Below the pieces are notes generated by a model that worked only from the letters and a program-made list of their open reading frames with translations, was not told the origin of the DNA and made no database searches. Positions 1 through 5,925 of a stretch of 12,257 nucleotides of DNA are shown here, in pieces; within the stretch, counting starts at the first letter, position 1, and each line of letters opens with the position of its first letter. Location of the stretch: the NCBI GenBank assembly GCA_003484785.1, contig DNAD01000319.1:1-12257 (forward strand), given 5' to 3'. This DNA is from Lachnospiraceae bacterium (GTDB lineage Bacteria; Bacillota; Clostridia; Lachnospirales; Lachnospiraceae). The translations under genes and the position numbers were made by a program.

Positions 1-186
1 GATATCAAGATTTGAGGCAGATACCGAAGATTCAATGTTGGACGTCAGAGGCGGAGTAAGCGAGCTTAAAAGCTCGGACTCTCCCGACGAAACGTTATAG
101 ATTAATATTGAGGAGCTTAGCGGCAGCAGAATGAAAAACAGACCAAGGAGCCGCAGAGCGAATTTGATTTTCTTTATCTTATCCAT
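1..186 (-). CDS. Partial membrane-anchored or secreted protein, N-terminus only
   Basis: An open frame on the minus strand begins with ATG at 186 and runs uninterrupted through the left edge, giving 62 residues. It starts MDKIKKIKFALRLLG, a basic N-terminus followed by a hydrophobic helix at about residues 9-30, then a Ser/Thr-rich stretch (about 31-60). That is the layout of an uncleaved signal anchor or a signal peptide followed by an extracytoplasmic domain. The family cannot be named because the rest is outside the window. No clear Shine-Dalgarno sequence precedes the ATG (the upstream bases read GGTACAGCT). A possible extended -10 lies only about 10 nt upstream, so the mRNA might be nearly leaderless. 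The absence of any stop and the typical export-signal composition support a real gene. Confidence 0.6.
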   Translation of the reverse strand, partial: MDKIKKIKFALRLLGLFFILLPLSSSILIYNVSSGESELLSSLTPPLTSNIESSVSASNLDI

Positions 187-195
187 AGCTGTACC

Positions 196-204
196 ATTGT
201 ATCA
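196..204 (-). promoter_or_regulatory. Possible extended -10 promoter for the left-edge gene
   Basis: On the minus strand the sequence reads TGATACAAT, an extended -10 (TGnTACAAT). The 17-bp spacer leads to a poor -35 (TTTTAA). A start site about 7 nt downstream would sit only a few nucleotides from the ATG at 186. A second -10-like TATAAT lies at 254-249 on the same strand, also without a good -35, and would give a leader of about 55 nt. I cannot decide between them. Confidence 0.3.
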
Positions 205-249
205 CACTTACAGTGTATTTAAAATCGGTTTTTTTATATAACAGTGTTA
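204..249. repeat. Palindrome plus direct repeat, possible operator pair
   Basis: ACACT-TAC-AGTGT at 204-216 is a perfect 5-3-5 palindrome. The word TTACAGTGT (208-216) recurs as TAACAGTGT (239-247), exactly 31 bp start to start, about three helical turns. The second copy sits in its own dyad, ATAAC-AGT-GTTAT (238-250). Both lie in the promoter region of the left-edge gene and overlap its candidate -10 elements, which suits paired operator sites for a dimeric repressor. No regulator is identified. The repeat is seen directly; the operator role is inference. Confidence 0.35.
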
Positions 250-301
250 TTATAGCAAGCGGCATCCGGTTTTGCCTAATGGCGTTTACCATATAATACT
301 G

Positions 302-1291
302 TCATTTGTCCCGTGCTTCCTCCTGGGTCTCCCGCCTTTCCGGATGCCTTGCCTCCTGCTTTTGTGAAGGCTTTTCCTCGGAAAGCTCAGCGGCCTCCCC
401 CGGGTCATCCCGCAGAAGCTTAAAGACGATGCAGGCGCAGATTATAAAAGGCAGGCCCGATATGATCCCGGTCACCGAGGGGCCGATGAAGGGGTTGCCT
501 CCATCCTTCGTAAAATATATGCCAAAGGAGGCAAAGCCGTTTAAGGCTCCGTGGGCAAATACCGACGGCAGTACGCTTCCCGTTCTGATAAACAGCCAGG
601 AAAACAGGATGCCGATAACGGTACAGAAACAGCACATGGCCAATATCCCGCACACCGGATAGCCTTTGTACCCAAGGCCGTAATTATGCCCCATTATCGT
701 AAGCGGAAGATGCCACAGCCCCCAGATCACCCCGGATATAAAAATGGCAGGCTTAAGGCCCGTAAGCTCAGTAAGCTTCGGAAGGAGATAACCACGCCAG
801 CCCCACTCCTCACCGAAGCAGGTAACAAAATTCAGCACGGGGGCCAGAAAGAAGCCCGCCACAGCGCTGCTGAGCACCATGCTTCTTGCGACCTCGGGGG
901 CATAATCCGCTCCCTGGTCCTTAAGGACGCCCACATAGTACTCCATTTCAAAGGAAAAATTATCCCGAAAGATCATAAAATAGATCAGCACCCCGATGAT
1001 CGTAAGAACCGGCGGTCCGAACCACGCGATCAGGTAATATCTGCGTTTGCCCCTCTTAAATCTCGGATCGATATAAGCCGGCCTGAAGCCTTCCTTAGTC
1101 AGGAGCCTTACAATAACAACCGCTATTGCCGGTATATACATAACAGCTGCTATTGGAAGGGCGGCTATGGATCTTACCTCTCTCCATTTCGGAAAAAGAA
1201 CCGCAAACTCAAAGGCATAGGTGGCCAGAAACGTCAGGGCCAGAAACAATAACAACCGTTTTTTCGTGTTTTCCTTATCTTCCTTTATCAT
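302..1291 (-). CDS. CPBP family intramembrane metalloprotease (Abi/CAAX-like)
   Basis: This is a polytopic membrane protein of the CPBP (CAAX protease and bacteriocin-processing, Abi) family, expected in the cytoplasmic membrane as a putative zinc-type intramembrane protease. All three conserved motifs are visible. Numbering from the ATG at 1291 (329 aa), EEWGWRG places Glu161-Glu162 and Arg166, FISGVIWGLWH ends at His194, and FAHGALN gives His247 and Asn251. About eight hydrophobic segments are seen. The C-terminal 25-30 residues are a highly charged, Glu/Lys/Arg-rich cytoplasmic-type tail, which is less usual. The frame can also start at a GTG at 1330, adding 13 residues, but that codon lies only 3 nt from the upstream terminator hairpin, so I prefer ATG 1291. 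Neither start has a strong ribosome site. The substrate cannot be predicted; roles known in the family include bacteriocin self-immunity and membrane-anchored factor processing. Confidence 0.88.
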   Translation of the reverse strand: MIKEDKENTKKRLLLFLALTFLATYAFEFAVLFPKWREVRSIAALPIAAVMYIPAIAVVIVRLLTKEGFRPAYIDPRFKRGKRRYYLIAWFGPPVLTIIGVLIYFMIFRDNFSFEMEYYVGVLKDQGADYAPEVARSMVLSSAVAGFFLAPVLNFVTCFGEEWGWRGYLLPKLTELTGLKPAIFISGVIWGLWHLPLTIMGHNYGLGYKGYPVCGILAMCCFCTVIGILFSWLFIRTGSVLPSVFAHGALNGFASFGIYFTKDGGNPFIGPSVTGIISGLPFIICACIVFKLLRDDPGEAAELSEEKPSQKQEARHPERRETQEEARDK

Positions 1292-1333
1292 AACTCTAAC
1301 TCTACCACTGCAAAAGCCTTTAACACGCACAGA

Positions 1334-1370
1334 AAAGAACGAAAACCGCGTTATGCAGCCTTCGTTCTTT
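1334..1370 (-). terminator. Intrinsic terminator after the 121-aa gene
   Basis: AAAGAACGAA (1334-1343) and TTCGTTCTTT (1361-1370) form a perfect 10-bp stem with a 17-nt loop. On the minus strand the descending arm ends TTCGTTCTTTTC, giving a moderate U-rich tail. It lies 12 nt past the stop of the 121-aa gene and so probably ends the PilT-like/121-aa transcript. The stem is A/T-rich, so efficiency may be modest and some read-through into the CPBP gene is possible. Confidence 0.6.
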
Positions 1371-1381
1371 CCTGCTTTTGC

Positions 1382-1747
1382 TTATGCGAATAAATCGATT
1401 GGCTGATAGGCTATAGCCTGAGTATACTGGCTGTCCTCCGTATTCGGAGCGCCGGTTTCCTCTGACTCAGTCACAGGGGCGGCAGCCTCGTTTCCGAACA
1501 ATCTGGAAGCGTTCATCCTGCCCATCTGCATCTGCATGTCGACTATTCCCTCAAAATCAGCCGTTTCTCCACGCTTTAAAGGATTCACGTTCTGCTTCGT
1601 TTCATCCGTAAGTGCAGAAAAGTCAGTCTTTGAAGTGAGGAGATCATCGCCTATCCCCTGAACCGGTTTCATGCTCGCGCGGCTCAGTGAATTGGTATTG
1701 TACACATACGGCTGATAATAGCCCGTACCAACAGCACCTATTTGCAT
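1382..1747 (-). CDS. Small hypothetical protein, 121 aa, downstream of the PilT-like gene
   Basis: A 121-residue soluble protein with no recognised domain. It has a strong ribosome site, AAAGGAG, 6 nt before the ATG, and ends 12 nt before a terminator, so it is a genuine gene. The N-terminus MQIGAVGTGYYQPYVYNTN is Gly/Tyr/Asn-rich with no export signal. The centre contains DDLLTSKTDFSALTD and a methionine-rich stretch, VDMQMQMGRMNASRLFG (about residues 69-85). The C-terminal third is acidic and Ser/Thr/Pro-rich, probably disordered, ending in IDLFA. It lies 100 nt downstream of the PilT-like gene on the same strand with no terminator between, so the two are probably co-transcribed and may work together. 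I do not assign a function. The mixed disordered composition resembles small surface-appendage or scaffold accessory proteins, but that is only an impression. Confidence 0.75.
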   Translation of the reverse strand: MQIGAVGTGYYQPYVYNTNSLSRASMKPVQGIGDDLLTSKTDFSALTDETKQNVNPLKRGETADFEGIVDMQMQMGRMNASRLFGNEAAAPVTESEETGAPNTEDSQYTQAIAYQPIDLFA

Positions 1748-1847
1748 GGCAATCTCCTTTCCGCGTCTGCGCTCGCATTACACAAACGCTAAGATTAATA
1801 TAATACTTTTCAGTACAGCTATATTTTAGCCCAAAACAGAGTAACCG

Positions 1848-2906
1848 TCAAATACCGTTGAGCCTTTCTTCGACATAAGTTCTGTCCAGGGCATAAAAAA
1901 GCGCATTTTCCCTGGATATCTGCCCGGTCAGATACATTTCGCAGATACTGTCGTCCATTATCGTCATCCCCAGCCTGCGGTCCGCCTGCATGATGGCGTT
2001 TACCTGCCCGTATTTTCCTTCCTTAAGCAGGTTTCTCACTGCCCGGTCGGCTATAAGCAGCTCGAAGGCAGCTTTTCTTCCGCCCTTCCGTGTTGGGATC
2101 AGAAGCTGTGACAGGCAGCAGATGAGGCTGTCCGAAAGCCTTGCCCTGAGTGCGTCCTGCCTCTCAGGCTCGTAAAAGCTCAGGAGCCTTTTTATGGCGG
2201 TAATACTGTCTGTGGCCCCGACCACACCTATGATGAGCTTTCCTGTCTCCGCCGCATACAATGCCTCCTCCACGGTTTCCCTGCAGTCAAGCTCCGAAAG
2301 CACTATGATGTCGGCATTTTCCCTTATGGCCGCCTTAATGCCCTCACTGTAGCTTTTCGTATCATCGACGAGCTTCCTCTGATCTATGACCGCGCGGTCG
2401 CTTTTGATGGGAAATTCTATATTTTCCTCAATGCTCACCAGATGTCTTTCCCCGATTAAGTTTATCTCCCTTATCATGGCAGCAACGGTGGTGGAACGTC
2501 CGCTCCCGGTCTTTCCCGCCTCGAGGATGATGCCGGAGCTTTCCTTTATAAGGGCGCTCAGCGCCTTAGGAGCCTGAAGCTGTGAGAGCATGGGAGCTTC
2601 CTTCGGTATTATCCTTATGGAGGCGGCCAGAGCCTTGTTCTTTCGATAGAGGTTTATCCTGAAGCGCTCCGACTCCCCCGCATCATATACAAGACTCAGC
2701 TCTCCCTCGTTCTTAAGCCTCAGAGCCATCTCCCCCGTCATAAAAAGGGACAGCAGCTCTTCCATATCCGATGCGGTGCAGCTTATGTCTTCCTGTCTGA
2801 CAAGCCTTCCGTTTATGCGAAGTGACACCCCGTCCACCAGGGACAGATGTATGTCCGAAGCTCCCTGTTCTGCCGCATTTTTCAAAATTTTGTTAAAATT
2901 CTGCAT
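1848..2906 (-). CDS. PilT-like secretion/twitching ATPase homologue, catalytic residues altered
   Basis: A 352-aa protein with the full PilT/GspE (type IV pilus retraction ATPase) layout: N-terminal PAS-like domain with DIHLSLVDG...LRINGRL (about 18-35), an ATPase core (about 120-275), and the PilT-type C-terminal segment AVRNLLKEGK (289-298). Family PilT proteins hydrolyse ATP to depolymerise pili. Here several catalytic positions differ from PilT consensus. Walker A is GKTGSGRST (131-139), with Arg137 for the invariant Lys. The Asp box is EENIEF (160-165). Walker B GEMRD is SELDC (204-208), keeping Glu205. The His-box histidines are replaced (GKLIIGVVG, 222-230). The fold looks intact, so it may bind nucleotide weakly or act as a non-hydrolysing partner. 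No pilin, PilB, PilC or prepilin peptidase gene is in the window. The ribosome site GGAGAAGG precedes the ATG. The 121-aa gene follows on the same strand. Confidence 0.87.
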   Translation of the reverse strand: MQNFNKILKNAAEQGASDIHLSLVDGVSLRINGRLVRQEDISCTASDMEELLSLFMTGEMALRLKNEGELSLVYDAGESERFRINLYRKNKALAASIRIIPKEAPMLSQLQAPKALSALIKESSGIILEAGKTGSGRSTTVAAMIREINLIGERHLVSIEENIEFPIKSDRAVIDQRKLVDDTKSYSEGIKAAIRENADIIVLSELDCRETVEEALYAAETGKLIIGVVGATDSITAIKRLLSFYEPERQDALRARLSDSLICCLSQLLIPTRKGGRKAAFELLIADRAVRNLLKEGKYGQVNAIMQADRRLGMTIMDDSICEMYLTGQISRENALFYALDRTYVEERLNGI

Positions 2907-2984
2907 AACCTTCTCCGTCCCGGGCCCAATGAAAGAATTCCTTTCGCAGCTGTCAGCATTCGCGCTTTCCCCCAGTCCTTATTA

Positions 2985-3014
2985 ACAATAACATAATATA
3001 TAAAAAACTTGCAA
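2985..3014 (-). promoter_or_regulatory. Possible minus-strand promoter for the PilT-like gene, sharing a -35
   Basis: TTGCAA at 3009-3014 is its own reverse complement, so it can serve as -35 in both directions. On the minus strand it is followed, after 18 bp, by TATTGT (2990-2985), which matches four of six -10 bases. The leader to the ATG at 2906 would be about 70 nt. The minus-strand -10 is weak, so this is tentative. Confidence 0.3.
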
Positions 3015-3037
3015 CCTCCGATGGTTTCCGCTATACT
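3009..3037 (+). promoter_or_regulatory. Sigma-A type promoter for the ABC-F/HAD operon
   Basis: TTGCAA (3009-3014), a 17-bp spacer and TATACT (3032-3037) form a good vegetative promoter. Transcription should begin near 3044-3046, leaving a leader of about 105 nt before the ABC-F ATG at 3152. That leader contains an intrinsic terminator and a second hairpin. Confidence 0.75.
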
Positions 3038-3056
3038 ATCCCCGTATGCAGAGACA

Positions 3057-3110
3057 ATGCAGCCTGGCTCACCGGATGACCCGGTGATTTTTTACGCGAT
3101 TCGGCTGTGA
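3057..3110 (+). CDS. Candidate leader peptide upstream of the ABC-F gene
   Basis: An ATG at 3057 opens a 17-residue frame, MQPGSPDDPVIFYAIRL, ending in TGA at 3108-3110. It reads across the whole intrinsic terminator at 3069-3093, so a ribosome translating it would keep that hairpin open. Upstream there is only a weak purine stretch (GCAGAGACA). An alternative, MQRQCSLAHRMTR, starts at ATG 3046, almost at the predicted transcription start, and stops at 3085-3087 inside the terminator's descending arm. Either could be a regulatory upstream ORF, or both could be chance. Placement is the main argument. Confidence 0.3.
   Translation: MQPGSPDDPVIFYAIRL
3069..3093 (+). terminator. Intrinsic terminator inside the ABC-F leader (attenuator)
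   Basis: TCACCGG (3069-3075), loop ATGAC, and CCGGTGA (3081-3087) make a 7-bp G/C-rich stem followed directly by six Ts (3088-3093), a textbook rho-independent terminator. It lies about 25-50 nt downstream of the predicted transcription start and about 60 nt upstream of the ABC-F start codon, with no gene before it on this strand, so its natural role is premature termination of the ABC-F transcript. CCGGAT (3072-3077) can also pair, with one G-U, with ATTCGG (3099-3104), a possible competing antiterminator. Confidence 0.72.
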
Positions 3111-3129
3111 ATAGTAACCAACTGTTCAC
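3107..3129 (+). promoter_or_regulatory. Second leader hairpin just upstream of the ABC-F ribosome site
   Basis: GTGAATAGT (3107-3115) pairs with ACTGTTCAC (3121-3129) around a 5-nt loop, AACCA, giving nine consecutive pairs, one of them G-U. It has no T-run after it, so it is not a terminator. It ends 11 nt before the AAGGAG ribosome site (3141-3146) and begins at the stop region of the 17-codon leader frame. A role in controlling translation or antitermination is inferred from position. Confidence 0.4.
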
Positions 3130-3151
3130 AAACGATAATAAAGGAGTTTCT

Positions 3152-4789
3152 ATGATAGCAGCAAACAACGTAACCTACAGGGTGGGAAAAAAAGCCCTTT
3201 TTGAGGATGTAAACATAAAATTCACCGAAGGGAACTGCTACGGTGTGATCGGAGCAAACGGAGCCGGAAAATCCACGTTCTTAAAGATCCTTTCCGGAGA
3301 GCTTGATACCACGGGCGGCAATATCTCCATTACTCCCGGGCAGCGTATATCGGTCCTTGAGCAGGATCATTTCAAATATGATGACTACACGGTCCTGGAT
3401 ACCGTCATCCTCGGAAACGAACGCCTTTATGAGATAATGAAGGAAAAGGATGCCATATATGCCAAAGAGGATTTTTCCGACGAGGACGGTATAAGAGCGA
3501 GCGAGCTTGAGGCCGAATTTGCCGAAATGGACGGGTGGGAAGCCGAGTCCAACGCCGAAAACCTCCTTAACGGCCTCGGGATAGAGACAGAGCTGCACCA
3601 CAGCATGATGCGCGATCTTAACGGCTCGGAGAAGGTAAAGGTCCTGCTTGCAAAGGCCCTGTTCGGAAACCCCGATATACTCCTTCTTGACGAGCCTACC
3701 AACCATCTGGATATGGACGCCATAGCCTGGCTGGAGGAATTTCTGATCAACTTTGAAAACACCGTGATCGTGGTAAGCCACGACAGATATTTCCTTAACA
3801 AGGTATGTACACATACCGCAGATATCGACTACGGAAAGATCCAGCTGTATGCAGGCAACTACGATTTCTGGTACGAATCCAGCACCCTCCTCATAAGGCA
3901 GATGAAGGAAGCCAACAAGAAGAAGGAGGAAAAGATAAAGGAGCTTCAGGAATTCATCTCCCGCTTCTCCGCCAATGCGTCAAAGAGCAAGCAGGCTACC
4001 TCCAGAAAACGTGCGCTTGAAAAGATAGAGCTTGAGGAAATAAAGCCCTCCAGCCGCAAATACCCTTACGTTGACTTCAGGCCCGACCGCGAGATAGGCA
4101 ATGAGGTTCTTACTGTTGAAGGCATCTCAAAGACCATCGACGGGGTAAAGGTGCTCGATAATATATCCTTCATCCTGGGGCATGATGACAAGGTGGCCTT
4201 CGTTGGAGGCAACGAGCTTGCAAAGACCACGCTTTTTAAGATCCTTTCCGGGGAGCTTGAGCCCGATGAGGGTACTTATAAATGGGGTGTAACAACCTCA
4301 CAGGCCTACTTCCCCAAGGATTCCACAAAGGAATTTGATTCGGAGCTGTCTATCTCAGACTGGCTCATGGGCTATTCTCCGGTCAAGGATGTTACCTACG
4401 TAAGGGGCTTTCTCGGCCGTATGCTGTTTCCGGGCGAGGACGGGGTCAAGAAGCTCAATGTGCTGTCGGGAGGTGAGCGGGTCAGATGCCTGCTTTCCAG
4501 GATGATGATCTCCGGCGCTAATATCCTTATACTTGACGAGCCTACCAACCATCTCGACATGGAGAGCATCACCGCTCTTAACAACGGGCTGATAAAGTTT
4601 CCGGGGGTGATACTGTTTGCCTCCCGTGACCACCAGTTCGTACAGACCACGGCCAACAGAATCATGGAGATCATGCCCGACGGAACGCTTGTGGACAAGG
4701 TCACCACCTATGACGAATATCTTGCAAATGACGAAGCAGCGCGTAAGAGATTTATCTATACGGCAGATACACAAGAGGACGAGAATTGA
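3152..4789 (+). CDS. ybiT/ykpA-like: ABC-F family ATPase, YbiT/YkpA type
   Basis: A 545-aa soluble twin-ATPase of the ABC-F family, without membrane segments. Such proteins bind the ribosomal E site and modulate translation or protect against antibiotics. The sequence follows E. coli YbiT closely, including the linker stretch SRFSANASKSKQATSR (270-285). Domain 1 has Walker A GANGAGKST (34-42), Walker B ILLLDEPTNHLD (176-187) and switch His210 (SHD). Domain 2 has an unusual Walker A, GGNELAKTT (352-360), signature LSGGE (438-442), Walker B ILILDEPTNHLD (458-469), and SRD at 491-493, where Arg492 replaces the usual switch His. The start is ATG 3152, which has AAGGAG 5 nt upstream; a frame extension to GTG 3107 lies in a hairpin and lacks a ribosome site. 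It is the first gene of an operon with the HAD phosphatase and is preceded by an attenuator-like leader. A resistance versus housekeeping role cannot be decided from sequence. Confidence 0.92.
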   Translation: MIAANNVTYRVGKKALFEDVNIKFTEGNCYGVIGANGAGKSTFLKILSGELDTTGGNISITPGQRISVLEQDHFKYDDYTVLDTVILGNERLYEIMKEKDAIYAKEDFSDEDGIRASELEAEFAEMDGWEAESNAENLLNGLGIETELHHSMMRDLNGSEKVKVLLAKALFGNPDILLLDEPTNHLDMDAIAWLEEFLINFENTVIVVSHDRYFLNKVCTHTADIDYGKIQLYAGNYDFWYESSTLLIRQMKEANKKKEEKIKELQEFISRFSANASKSKQATSRKRALEKIELEEIKPSSRKYPYVDFRPDREIGNEVLTVEGISKTIDGVKVLDNISFILGHDDKVAFVGGNELAKTTLFKILSGELEPDEGTYKWGVTTSQAYFPKDSTKEFDSELSISDWLMGYSPVKDVTYVRGFLGRMLFPGEDGVKKLNVLSGGERVRCLLSRMMISGANILILDEPTNHLDMESITALNNGLIKFPGVILFASRDHQFVQTTANRIMEIMPDGTLVDKVTTYDEYLANDEAARKRFIYTADTQEDEN

Positions 4790-5610
4790 GTACGGACAGG
4801 AATAAAAAGCTCTTATTTACCGATCTTGACGGCACCCTTTTAAGCACTGACAAAACCGTCAGCGCCGGGAATCTTGCGGCTGTAAACGAAATGGTCGCAA
4901 GGGGGCATAAATTCGTGATCGCCACGGGGCGCCCCCTTAAAAGCGCTCTTATGATATCGGAAAGCTACGGATGGAACAGAGACGGCTTCTATATCTCCAG
5001 CTATAACGGAGGGCTTATCTACGACTGCGGCAGCGGAAAGGATATATTTGTCCGCGGCATGAAAAAAGAGGATGTGAAATACATCCTCGACAAAGCTCAT
5101 GAAGCGGGGATCCATGCCCATACCTACAGCAGGACCCATGTGGTGTCGGAATATGATACTTGCGAGCTCAACCGCTATGTAAAGGGGATAAAAATGCCCA
5201 AAATGGTGGTTGACGACATCATATCATATCTCACGGAGGATCCCATCAAAGCCATAGTCATATCGGACGAAGGGCGAGAAAGGCTGAACAGCTTTCGCGA
5301 AAGCATTGACAGCTTCTGCGAAGGCCGGTATACCTATACCTTCTCCAATCCCATCTTCCTGGAATATTCAAACATAAACGCCTCCAAGGGGATGAGCCTT
5401 AAGATAATGGCCGGGCTCTACGATATCCCGATGGAGGATACCATTGCCTGCGGTGACGAGGAAAATGACCTCTCCATGGTACAAGCCGCCGGCGTAGGTG
5501 CGGTCATGGCAAACGGCACCGACTTTATGAAAAAACGGGCAGACTATGTCACCCGCGCGGATAACGATCACGACGCGATAGCCGAGGTCATTGAACGCTT
5601 CATTCTCTGA
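4786..5610 (+). CDS. HAD superfamily hydrolase, Cof-type phosphatase
   Basis: A 274-aa cytosolic haloacid dehalogenase-type phosphatase of the Cof (IIB) subfamily, which typically dephosphorylates sugar phosphates or cofactor phosphates. The four motifs are present: DLDGT with nucleophile Asp13 and acid/base Asp15, IATGRP with Thr48, Lys201 in NASKG, and GDEEND (223-228) for magnesium binding. The cap domain lies about 85-195, as in the IIB class. Length is normal for the family. The start is a TTG at 4786 that overlaps the ABC-F stop codon (TTGA), with AGAGGA a few nucleotides upstream inside the ABC-F gene; the first in-frame ATG lies far inside the catalytic core, so TTG is required. The overlap indicates translational coupling. 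The substrate cannot be read from sequence. A functional link to the ABC-F protein is not established. Confidence 0.88.
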   Translation: MSTDRNKKLLFTDLDGTLLSTDKTVSAGNLAAVNEMVARGHKFVIATGRPLKSALMISESYGWNRDGFYISSYNGGLIYDCGSGKDIFVRGMKKEDVKYILDKAHEAGIHAHTYSRTHVVSEYDTCELNRYVKGIKMPKMVVDDIISYLTEDPIKAIVISDEGRERLNSFRESIDSFCEGRYTYTFSNPIFLEYSNINASKGMSLKIMAGLYDIPMEDTIACGDEENDLSMVQAAGVGAVMANGTDFMKKRADYVTRADNDHDAIAEVIERFIL

Positions 5611-5611
5611 A

Positions 5612-5869
5612 TCAGGCCTCGACTATCAAAAATCTCCCTCCGGGCACCCTGAAGACCTCGGCGATATCATCCACATCCCCGGTTTCGGAAACATCCATTC
5701 CGTTCTCCTCAAGGTACTCAAAGACCTCATCCTCCGAATCCACCACCACTGCCATGCAGTCCTCCAGAAAAGCGGCGGCCTCCTGCGGAGTCCGGGCCAC
5801 ATCCTCGTCAAACAGCTGACCCTGTTTGTCAAGAAAGGTTCTTAATACATCATCATCATATTCTCCCAT
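5612..5869 (-). CDS. Small acidic hypothetical protein, last gene of the polyphosphate operon
   Basis: An 85-aa protein starting MGEYDDDVLRTFLDKQ and ending FLIVEA. It has 25 Asp/Glu against 5 Lys/Arg, so the net charge is about -20. The ATG at 5869 has a strong ribosome site, AAGGAGGGAG, just before it; the frame extends upstream by 20 codons without one. Predicted character is a compact, mostly helical soluble domain with a single Cys (Cys38). There is no signal peptide or membrane helix. It lies 56 nt downstream of ppk1 on the same strand, and its stop is 1 nt from the stop of the convergent HAD gene. The strong ribosome site and clean composition support a real gene. I do not recognise a named family; association with polyphosphate metabolism is by position only. 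Confidence 0.75.
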   Translation of the reverse strand: MGEYDDDVLRTFLDKQGQLFDEDVARTPQEAAAFLEDCMAVVVDSEDEVFEYLEENGMDVSETGDVDDIAEVFRVPGGRFLIVEA

Positions 5870-5925
5870 TGCTCCCTCCTTTTTACTTTCATATAGAGTA
5901 TCATCCTGCGTGGATACCGCGCAGA

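Noticed and set aside
238..300. Terminator after the CPBP gene
   Set aside because: The imperfect GGT...GCC-TAAT-GGC...ACC dyad has mismatches in the stem and no T-run on the minus strand.
551..1252. 233-aa plus-strand open frame opposite the CPBP protease gene
   Set aside because: It is antisense to a protein with all three CPBP motifs, is rich in His/Lys/Gln/Pro with no domain, and has no convincing ribosome site; it is a shadow frame.
1292..1330. GTG start adding 13 residues to the CPBP protease
   Set aside because: It lies only 3 nt from the terminator hairpin with no ribosome site; not impossible, but ATG 1291 is preferred.
1748..1847. Separate promoter for the 121-aa gene
   Set aside because: The A/T-rich gap holds -10-like words (TATTAT, TATATT) but no matching -35; co-transcription with the PilT-like gene is simpler.
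1848..2906. A pseudogene call for the PilT-like gene
   Set aside because: The frame is full length with a ribosome site and no frameshift or stop; only specific catalytic residues differ, which suggests altered function rather than decay.
3107..3151. GTG start adding 15 residues to the ABC-F protein
   Set aside because: The extension lies in a leader hairpin, lacks a ribosome site, and adds residues absent from YbiT; ATG 3152 has AAGGAG at proper spacing.
5615..5680. Terminator at the HAD/acidic-protein junction
   Set aside because: Minus-strand TTTTTGATAG follows only a weak, imperfect 5-bp pairing inside the coding region; not enough to call.
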